This document shows, piece after piece, positions 1 through 5,041 of a stretch of DNA of 5,554 nt. The stretch's first letter is position 1. Every line of letters starts with the position of its first letter. This stretch comes from an uncultured Clostridium sp. GTDB taxonomy: Bacteria > Bacillota_A > Clostridia > TANB77 > CAG-508. Where the stretch lies: positions 1-5,554 of the forward strand of contig CATOLW010000093.1 of the NCBI GenBank assembly GCA_951800935.1, in the 5' to 3' direction. The notes under the pieces were generated by a model. It did not search any database. It was not told where the DNA came from and was given only the letters and a program-made list of their open reading frames with translations. The position numbers and the translations under genes were made by a program.

Positions 1-528
1 AATGTATTTAAGTTTTACTGGTTTTCCTTGTGCTTGATTAACTTGTTTCATTAATTCCTCTGTTGAGGCAATTTCTCTATTATCTACTTGTGTTATAGTA
101 TCTCCTTCTTTAATTCCTGTATTTTCATAAGGTTTATACTTCTTGTTATCCATTCCTTCTATTTCTGACATTCCTACTACTAGTACACCACTTGTATATA
201 GTTTTACTCCTGCTATACTTCCTACAGGAATTACTTTTGCTCTTGGAAGAACATCTACATCAATATTTTTCAAAGGAATATTATTAAATAAACTAACTTC
301 TATGCTTGCTTTTCCCGTTTTTTCTTTAATCGTACTTATATTTTTGGTAGAAGCTGTTTCCATTGTTTTAGCATCTACTTTGGTTTGCATGCCTAGCAAA
401 GTTTTTACTACAATATCTTCTCCTTCAAAAATTACTAATTTATCTGGAATATTTTCAATGGTTAGTGTGTAGGCATAAATTACCATTAAAAAAAATACTA
501 ATAATACTTTTGTTACTGTTTTTTTCAT
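1..528 (-). CDS. spoIVB: SpoIVB N-terminal part (PDZ-containing sporulation serine peptidase), runs off left edge
   Basis: Reading leftward from the ATG at 528, the frame is open for 176 codons to the window edge. Residues about 4-23 form one hydrophobic N-terminal segment (VLLVFFLMVIYAY). It is followed by the family-like stretches IPDKLVIFEGE (27-37), IPVGSIAGVKLYTSGVLVVG (100-119) and a PDZ core with TGIKEGDTITQVDN (137-150). SpoIVB is known in Bacillus as a forespore-made S55 serine peptidase secreted into the space between forespore and mother cell; it cleaves SpoIVFA to trigger pro-sigma-K processing. It is usually about 430 residues long, so the catalytic part lies outside the window. 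The start is supported by TAAGGAG five bases upstream. The 52-base gap to the preceding gene holds a sigma-G-like promoter. Family assignment rests on recognised motifs, not on a search. The gene contains no CGG in frame. Confidence 0.86.
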   Translation of the reverse strand, partial: MKKTVTKVLLVFFLMVIYAYTLTIENIPDKLVIFEGEDIVVKTLLGMQTKVDAKTMETASTKNISTIKEKTGKASIEVSLFNNIPLKNIDVDVLPRAKVIPVGSIAGVKLYTSGVLVVGMSEIEGMDNKKYKPYENTGIKEGDTITQVDNREIASTEELMKQVNQAQGKPVKLKYI

Positions 529-553
529 AAAAACTCCTTAACTTTTTTATTAT

Positions 554-583
554 TAGTATTTGTCATTTTTTATTTTTTATTCA
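554..583 (-). promoter_or_regulatory. Candidate sigma-G (forespore) promoter for spoIVB
   Basis: On the minus strand TGAATA (583-578) is followed after 17 bases by AATACTA (560-554). The Bacillus sigma-G consensus is close to TGAATA, 17-18 bases, CATACTA, so the -35 matches fully and the -10 matches 6 of 7. Transcription would start near 547, leaving a leader of about 20 bases that contains the spoIVB ribosome binding site. The -35 element uses the TGA stop codon of the upstream gene. Forespore expression is what is known for spoIVB in Bacillus. The surrounding DNA is very A-rich, so chance matches are possible. Confidence 0.5.
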
Positions 584-2231
584 AGGACTAAATTCTTGTT
601 TTGCTTTTTCTGGATCATTATTAATTTTGTAAGAAGTATAACGTTCTCTTCCTAATGCTGTAAAATAGGTCGTAGCTAATCTAGAATTGCTAGCATTTAA
701 ATTTGCCATATAGTCATAAAAATTATCTGTTTGGTTTACTTTTGTTTGATTTACAATACTATCATAGCATCCTAAAGCATCTTTTGGCATAAAATATTTT
801 GCTTGTCCGGTTTGAATCTACAATTGATTTTCTCTCAAAATCTATATTTAAAACACCTTCTACTATGTTTTGATTTCTCACTAAATCACTATCATTCGCA
901 CGATGATATTGTTTATCACTCGTTACAATATAAATAGAATCTTCATTTACTACTTCTTTATTTTTAGTATTGGTAATAATAGAATATCCATTGTATATTT
1001 TTCCACCAATGTTTAAGCCTTGTAAAAAGCTTATAATTGAAACGTTGTTTAGAATTTTATCCCATTCATGTTCTTGTAGTTTTGGCATTTGAAAGTTAGT
1101 ATTGGCAGAAGAATAATTATTATAATTTGCAATTGCGATAGATAAATTTTTTTCAATTGAATAACGAATAACAGCTAATCTATGTTGATTAAAATTAGAA
1201 TTTGGATCTTCTATGCTTTTTCCTGGCATTCCTCCAAAATCAAATATATTATCATTACCAAAGTTGCCTTCTACTGCATGGTTTGCATTTAAATTTCCTA
1301 AACCATATTCATTTAAAATTCTATTTTTAAAAGCTACTGCTTCTTGATAATATTTAATACCTGCATTGGTCTCAGTTTTAAAATTTTGTTGTGGGTATCT
1401 TTCTCCATTCATAATAGAAAACCAAGAACCATCACTATCTTGATAGTATTTTACTCCATTTACTTTGATATAAGGATATAAACTTCCTGTATCATTAATT
1501 GCTTCTTTTAATCTTTCATTTGCATCTATCGTTACTCCTCGATATTGTATGCTATTTCCTGAACCAGTAATATTGTCTAATAAATAACCAAAATCATATA
1601 CCCATTGCATTTGACCTCTTACATTTATCATCCCTTGTATCGTAATATAGTTATCCAAAGAATAGGTAATAACAAAATCATTTCCATTATACTTATATCT
1701 GCAACTATAAAAAACATATGGTTTTAACCCAGATAATTTTTCTCCATCTTGGTAAGTTGAATTTAATTCTGGTTCTTTTGATAAAGTCGCATCACTTCCT
1801 TGTATCTCTTTTGCTTCTCCTTCTTCATCTATAATCTCTACTTTATTGGAATTGGTGTTATCTAATGTATTGGTATATTTAGAATAAATGTAATATCCAT
1901 CATACATGGTATAAACTAATGCTGGTACATAGTCTGCTAAGATATCTTGATTGTATCCTGCCATGTTGAAATTACTAGCAATTGAATTAAAAAAAGTATT
2001 AGCAGATGCTTCAATATCACGTATTTTAGAGTTGGTTAAGTCTGAAGTATCACTATTTATGGTATTTAGTTGAAATGCTTTTAAGGCATCATAAGTAGCA
2101 TTATTTAGTTTACTGTCATAAGAAACTTGCAAACTCAATGTCTTGATTTGACTTTGCGTGTAAGAACCTAAAAGGATTGAGATTGGTAAAATAATAATGA
2201 TAAATATGACGGCTAAGTTTTGTATTTTCAT
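581..2231 (-). CDS. Large membrane-anchored envelope protein, one CGGA frameshift site (549 residues if recoded)
   Basis: The ATG at 2231 begins MKIQNLAVIF, and residues about 7-25 form one hydrophobic segment with a central proline (IIIILPISILLGSY). This loosely resembles TadE/TadG-type pilus-associated proteins. The rest is polar, Asn/Tyr-rich and probably outside the membrane; tyrosine-rich stretches include YVPALVYTMYDGYYIYSKY near residues 100-118. No enzyme motif was recognised. The zero frame stops at 762, after 489 codons. A +1 step at the CGG codon 809-807 enters an open frame ending in TGA at 581, giving 549 residues with a tail containing YFMPKDALGCYDS and YFTALGRERY. The ATG at 790 is an internal Met without a good ribosome binding site, so the downstream piece is not a separate gene. 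AAAGGA lies about 12 bases before the start, and a hairpin precedes it. A TadG-like role is inference; a pseudogene is the main alternative. Confidence 0.72.
806..809 (-). other. CGGA +1 frameshift / recoding site 1
   Basis: In the zero frame of the large gene the codons read GAT TCA AAC CGG ACA, and the frame stops 15 codons later. Counting CGGA as one residue (codon 475) gives D-S-N-x-Q-A-K-Y-F-M and joins the open C-terminal frame. The new frame is closed by a TAG just upstream, so the switch must fall within a window of about ten bases that contains this tetranucleotide. Confidence 0.65.
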
Positions 2232-2259
2232 AGTCTCACACTTTCCTTTGTATAAAATA

Positions 2260-2286
2260 AGCTTGTAATTTTAATGATTACAAGCT
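2260..2286 (-). terminator. 10-bp hairpin between genes, possible terminator or attenuator
   Basis: AGCTTGTAAT and ATTACAAGCT form a perfect 10-bp inverted repeat with a 7-base loop. On the coding strand it is followed by TATTTTAT, a broken U-run. It sits 12 bases after the stop of the 200-residue gene and 28 bases before the start of the large gene. It could be a leaky intrinsic terminator that lowers expression of the downstream genes, or a 3' end stabiliser for the upstream message. The stem has four G-C pairs, so its strength is moderate. Confidence 0.55.
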
Positions 2287-2298
2287 GTATTTTTATTT

Positions 2299-2901
2299 CT
2301 ATTTTCCATTAGCTGTTACCATTCCAGCATGTTCTGCAGCTATGTTATAAGTATCATTTCCTGTTACTGAATAGAAGAAATTTTTTAATTGTTGTGATAA
2401 AGTTGAATTGGTATTTTTTACACTAGTTGAAAAAATATCTCCTTCTTTTAAAAGCAGTACATTTTTTGCAGAATTTGTACTAGTAGTTGTAGTAGCTGCC
2501 ATACCACTAGATTCCTTCACAACAAGCAAATCTATGCTAGATGTACTTTGTGTTAAAGCATCTAATATTTGTGATGTATACATAGAATAGTATACGTTTT
2601 CACCTATTTTAGTTGCTTCTGCTTGTGTTGTTTTCTTTCCTGGATTTTCATCTAGTACTTTTAATTCCATTTCTATATCATAAGTATTTCCTGTTGAAGA
2701 AATATCTTCTACAAATTTACTATATTTATCCATCGTTAGTTTTCCTGTAGTTCTGACATCATCAACAAATTCTGTTGTTGCTGTTTTTACCGTTAACTGA
2801 GAAACATCATCAGTTCTGTCAGACATTGTCATTAGTGGAAATACAAACATTAGAACAGCTGCTAATGCAATGGCTACTATGGTTATTAATGTATCGCCCA
2901 T
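2299..2901 (-). CDS. Pilin-like membrane-anchored protein, 200 residues
   Basis: The start MGDTLITIVAIALAAVLMFV puts a hydrophobic helix (residues 4-24) directly behind a two- to three-residue polar leader. This is like a mature pilin or archaellin N-terminus and unlike a classical Sec signal peptide. The remaining 175 residues are polar and Thr/Ser-rich, with TATTEFVDDVRTTGKLT (40-56), a conserved-looking block YDIEMELKVLDENPGKKT (residues 74-91), a Thr/Ser linker and the C-terminal motif NTYNIAAEHAG-like region. There is no cysteine. AAGGAGG lies six bases before the ATG. The gap to the upstream gene is 33 bases, which suggests cotranscription. I recall similar uncharacterised proteins in clostridial genomes but cannot name a family. 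A structural or minor pilin role is inferred from topology and neighbours only. The frame is intact and contains no in-frame CGG. Confidence 0.8.
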   Translation of the reverse strand: MGDTLITIVAIALAAVLMFVFPLMTMSDRTDDVSQLTVKTATTEFVDDVRTTGKLTMDKYSKFVEDISSTGNTYDIEMELKVLDENPGKKTTQAEATKIGENVYYSMYTSQILDALTQSTSSIDLLVVKESSGMAATTTTSTNSAKNVLLLKEGDIFSTSVKNTNSTLSQQLKNFFYSVTGNDTYNIAAEHAGMVTANGK

Positions 2902-2934
2902 TTTTTCCTCCTTATCACGCTTTTTTTGCGTCTT

Positions 2935-3528
2935 TTAAATTACTTCATATGTTATTACTCTTTTTTTCGTCCTATTAGCATCTGGTGTATTACTTTGTCC
3001 TTGTAATTCTTCTTGATAATAAATGCCTAAGCTTTCTTTAAATTGCTTCCCTTTTATTATATCATAAAAATTCCCTTGATTCAAGAATATTCCAGAATTT
3101 TCGAATTTTTTTACTTCTTCTACATACTTGTCACGATATAATAGACATCGAATAAATCTTTCTTTTTCTTCGTCACTTCCTATTATATCTTTTTCTAAGT
3201 CAATGGTATAAATATCTTGTGATTTTGTATTAATACTATTAACATTTGCTTTTTGATATAAAGGCTTATTCAATCCTTTAAATACAATTTTATAGTTTTC
3301 TTTATAAGCCTTGTATATAGAGGGTATAATACTTTCGCCACTTACTACTCTTTGTGTGGTAGTTGTTTCATTATCAATAAATTGATAGTCATATTCTCTA
3401 TCTCGATAATTTAATATCATTTGCGTTGTTTTTCTTGCTTCTCCAAAAGAAGTAATACTAATTCCCAGCGCTAATACAAATAGCAATACGGCTGCTGCCA
3501 TTTTCAAAGCTTCTGCTGCATGTTCCAT
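2935..3528 (-). CDS. MEHAAEAL-type membrane-anchored protein, 197 residues
   Basis: The N-terminus MEHAAEALKMAAAVLLFVLA is a variant of the MENASKAL start of the genes at 3571-4002 and 4535-5022. It has one hydrophobic helix at residues 8-27 followed by SFGEARKTTQ. Downstream are an IIPSIYKAYKENYKIVF stretch (about 67-83) and a charged region that ends in KKRVITYEVI. No catalytic motif was seen. GAGGAGGG lies about eight bases before the ATG, and the gap from the preceding gene is 42 bases. The shared N-terminus suggests that these proteins insert or assemble by the same route, for example as different subunits of one fibre or envelope complex. That is inference. Arginines here use AGA, CGA, CGT and one AGG, never CGG. 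Function unknown. Confidence 0.8.
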   Translation of the reverse strand: MEHAAEALKMAAAVLLFVLALGISITSFGEARKTTQMILNYRDREYDYQFIDNETTTTQRVVSGESIIPSIYKAYKENYKIVFKGLNKPLYQKANVNSINTKSQDIYTIDLEKDIIGSDEEKERFIRCLLYRDKYVEEVKKFENSGIFLNQGNFYDIIKGKQFKESLGIYYQEELQGQSNTPDANRTKKRVITYEVI

Positions 3529-3570
3529 AGTATTTCCCTCCTCTTATTTCCTTTTAAGTTATTTTAAGTA

Positions 3571-4002
3571 TTAATTCCCATTAGATGTTATGGTAATATG
3601 ATTTACTAACCCTGTTTTATCATCTATTGTATAGGTTACATTATATGTTTTTCCTGTTTGTGCTTTTTTGGGCATATTTACTATCTTTTGTTTTGTTGCA
3701 GTAGTTCCTGTTTGCCATCCACTTCCTGTTTGTGTAAGTTCAACTTGTTTACTTTGATCTTCTTGATTTGCTACATTATTTTGTACAATTCTAGTCAATA
3801 GTGAATTAACCTCACTTCCTCTTACATTAGTTCCTTCAAAACTTGTAAATTTTTCATTGAAGTTCAATACTTCTACCTCTGACAAATTATTACTTTTTGT
3901 AATTTCTGATGCTTGGTTAAAAATAAAAATTCCTAATGATATAATTAAAATTGATAATAAGATAGCTCCTGCTATAATTAATGCTTTTGATGCGTTCTCC
4001 AT
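3571..4002 (-). CDS. MENASKAL pilin-like small membrane protein, 143 residues (copy 2)
   Basis: The protein begins MENASKALIIAGAILLSILI, with a hydrophobic helix at residues 8-29, then NQASEITKSNNLSEVEVLNF and a polar domain. A FNEKFTSFEGTNV segment matches FNAQFTSYLGKDS of the copy at 4535-5022. The C-terminus YNVTYTIDDKTGLVNHITIT fits the C-terminal beta motif shared with three upstream genes (consensus near T-G-[RL]-[MV]-x-x-[IMV]-x-[FI]). The start is fixed by AAAGGAGG nine bases upstream. The hydrophobic helix right after the start resembles a mature pilin N-terminus, but no type IV prepilin leader (G before F/M-x-x-x-E) is present. A 76-base gap with a weak hairpin separates it from the preceding gene. 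No CGG in frame. Function unknown; a pilus-like subunit is an inference. Confidence 0.82.
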   Translation of the reverse strand: MENASKALIIAGAILLSILIISLGIFIFNQASEITKSNNLSEVEVLNFNEKFTSFEGTNVRGSEVNSLLTRIVQNNVANQEDQSKQVELTQTGSGWQTGTTATKQKIVNMPKKAQTGKTYNVTYTIDDKTGLVNHITITSNGN

Positions 4003-4044
4003 AATTTTTTCCTCCTTTAAAATCTTTTGCTTTTATCTTTAAAA

Positions 4045-4060
4045 ACTAACTTTTGTTAGT
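4045..4060 (-). terminator. Weak 6-bp hairpin with U-run, possible attenuator
   Basis: On the coding strand ACTAAC-AAAA-GTTAGT is followed directly by TTTT. The stem is perfect but short, with only two G-C pairs. It lies in the longest intergenic gap of the run (76 bases), 18 bases after the stop of 4079-4510 and before the strong ribosome binding site of 3571-4002. It could partly separate expression of the two gene groups, but such hairpins occur by chance in AT-rich DNA. Confidence 0.28.
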
Positions 4061-4078
4061 AAAATTAATAACATATTT

Positions 4079-4510
4079 TTATTCAGTTATTTGCTCAAAT
4101 AACATATATTTTACTTTATTGGTGGTTTTGTGATATTCAATTTTAGTACATTTAAATTGAATTTGATTATAATATTGTACAAACTTGTCCATTCCACCTT
4201 GATACAAAGTTTCCATTTCATAAGTTTTTTGGTTATCTAGCATTTGTATCTCTATTTTTATAGAATTTGTTTCATTATTAATATATTTTCCTTTATTGTC
4301 TTTTGGTACTTCGTTTATTTCATTGTTATCTACTGCTCTATTGATAATGGTTGTTAATTCTGCACCATAGATTACTTGTTTATCATAACTTTCAAATTGC
4401 TGATTTCCTTTTTTGGCTTTATAGTAATTTGCTTTATAATTTAAATATAAATAAGACATTCCTACAATAATAATAATGATAATTAAGAAAAATATTGCTA
4501 ATTTTTTCAT
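4079..4510 (-). CDS. Small membrane-anchored protein with CTKIEY motif, 143 residues
   Basis: The N-terminus MKKLAIFFLIIIIIIVGMSY is a single strong hydrophobic helix (residues 4-24) behind a KK leader. It is followed by LNYKANYYKAKKGNQQFESY. The middle contains GAELTTIINRAVDNN, and the C-terminal half ends YYNQIQFKCTKIEYHKTTNK then VKYMLFEQITE. This tail aligns without gaps to QFKRAKFDCTKVEYNQQTGR of the gene at 5042 and, through C-x-x-[VI]-E, to the recoded tail of 4535-5022, so the three are probably paralogous at that end. AAAGGA about eight bases before the ATG supports the start. Only 24 bases separate it from the recoded stop of the upstream gene. The frame is intact. It is probably a bitopic protein with its polar domain outside, perhaps a minor subunit of the same complex. 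Function not recognised. Confidence 0.8.
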   Translation of the reverse strand: MKKLAIFFLIIIIIIVGMSYLYLNYKANYYKAKKGNQQFESYDKQVIYGAELTTIINRAVDNNEINEVPKDNKGKYINNETNSIKIEIQMLDNQKTYEMETLYQGGMDKFVQYYNQIQFKCTKIEYHKTTNKVKYMLFEQITE

Positions 4511-4534
4511 TCTTCTATCCTTTTATCTTACTCT

Positions 4535-5022
4535 TTATATTTTTTTAAAACTTACGTTAAAAACTCTTCCGTGTTGCTTGACTTATTTCTACTCCGTATA
4601 CATTGATATTGAGGCAAACTCTTATCATTTGTATTCTTTATTTTGTCAATATCCTCTTGTATCAATTTTTCATTTTCAGTCTCATTATTTTCTTGAATAA
4701 AACCTACTCCTTGTATATAAATCGAAATATAATTATCTTTTCCTGTTGCTTTTACACTTCTATTTTTTTGTAATTCATAATAACTATTATTTTCTTTTGC
4801 TAAATTAGCTACTGTTATAATATCATATACAGTAATGCTGTCTTTTCCTAGATAAGAAGTAAATTGTGCATTAAATTGTTCTAATTGTTGTTGTTCTTGC
4901 TTTTTATGGATCTCAGCTGAAGTCATACCAAAGGATACAAATAAATATACTGCTAATGATACTATTAACATTCCTATTAGTACACCTGCTGCCATAAGTA
5001 ATGCCTTAGATGCATTCTCCAT
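4535..5022 (-). CDS. MENASKAL pilin-like small membrane protein (copy 1), two CGGA frameshift sites (161 residues if recoded)
   Basis: The protein begins MENASKALLMAAGVLIGMLI with a hydrophobic helix at about residues 8-31, then a Gln-rich stretch (KKQEQQQLEQFNAQFTSYLG) and SITVYDIITVANLAKENN. Read without recoding it stops at 4552 with an unrelated-looking tail (RSRNKSSNTEEFLT). Counting CGGA as one residue at 4596 (residue 143) and again at 4571 (residue 151) gives CI-x-VEISQAT-x-RVF then NVSFKKI, ending in TAA at 4537-4535. That tail matches CTKVEYNQQTGRM of the gene at 5042 and the ends of 4079-4510 and 3571-4002 with no gaps, which strongly supports the recoded reading. AGGAG lies about eight bases before the ATG, 19 bases after the upstream stop. 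Membrane or pilus-like subunit by inference; enzyme function is not suggested. Confidence 0.75.
4568..4571 (-). other. CGGA +1 frameshift / recoding site 3
   Basis: In the frame reached after site 2, the codons read CAA GCA ACA CGG AAG AGT TTT TAA, stopping four codons after CGG. Counting CGGA as one residue gives Q-A-T-x-R-V-F-N-V-S-F. The x falls where paralogues have Gly (QQTGRM at 5042, DKTGLV at 3571) or Asn (TTNKV at 4079). Gly from reading GGA would fit this position well. Confidence 0.7.
4593..4596 (-). other. CGGA +1 frameshift / recoding site 2
   Basis: The zero frame reads CAA TGT ATA CGG AGT AGA and gives an unrelated tail ending at 4552. Counting CGGA as one residue gives C-I-x-V-E-I-S-Q-A-T. 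The x falls where the paralogues at 5042 and 4079 have Lys (CTKVE, CTKIE) and the one at 3571 has Thr. Arg or Gly are both possible; a basic residue would fit slightly better here. Confidence 0.7.
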
Positions 5023-5041
5023 AGCTTTTTCTCCTATCTTT

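Noticed and set aside
315..317. CGG string in spoIVB as a possible further recoding site
   Set aside because: It is read out of frame as ACG GGA, is not followed by A in CGGA form, and the frame continues unbroken; the same holds for 2792-2790.
143..472. Plus-strand open frame of 109 codons
   Set aside because: It lies antisense to the clearly recognised spoIVB frame, has no ribosome binding site and a low-complexity Ser/Thr/Ile composition.
581..790. Separate 69-residue minus-strand gene
   Set aside because: Its ATG is an internal Met inside the large gene's continuation, without a usable ribosome binding site, and it joins the upstream frame through CGGA.
2917..2931. ACGC-A7-GCGT stem-loop between the genes at 2299 and 2935
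   Set aside because: The stem has only four pairs and no U-run follows, so it is not convincing as a terminator.
2408..2978. Two plus-strand open frames (2408-2590 and 2775-2978)
   Set aside because: They are shadows of the 200- and 197-residue minus-strand genes, with Phe/Leu-rich composition typical of antisense AT-rich coding DNA.
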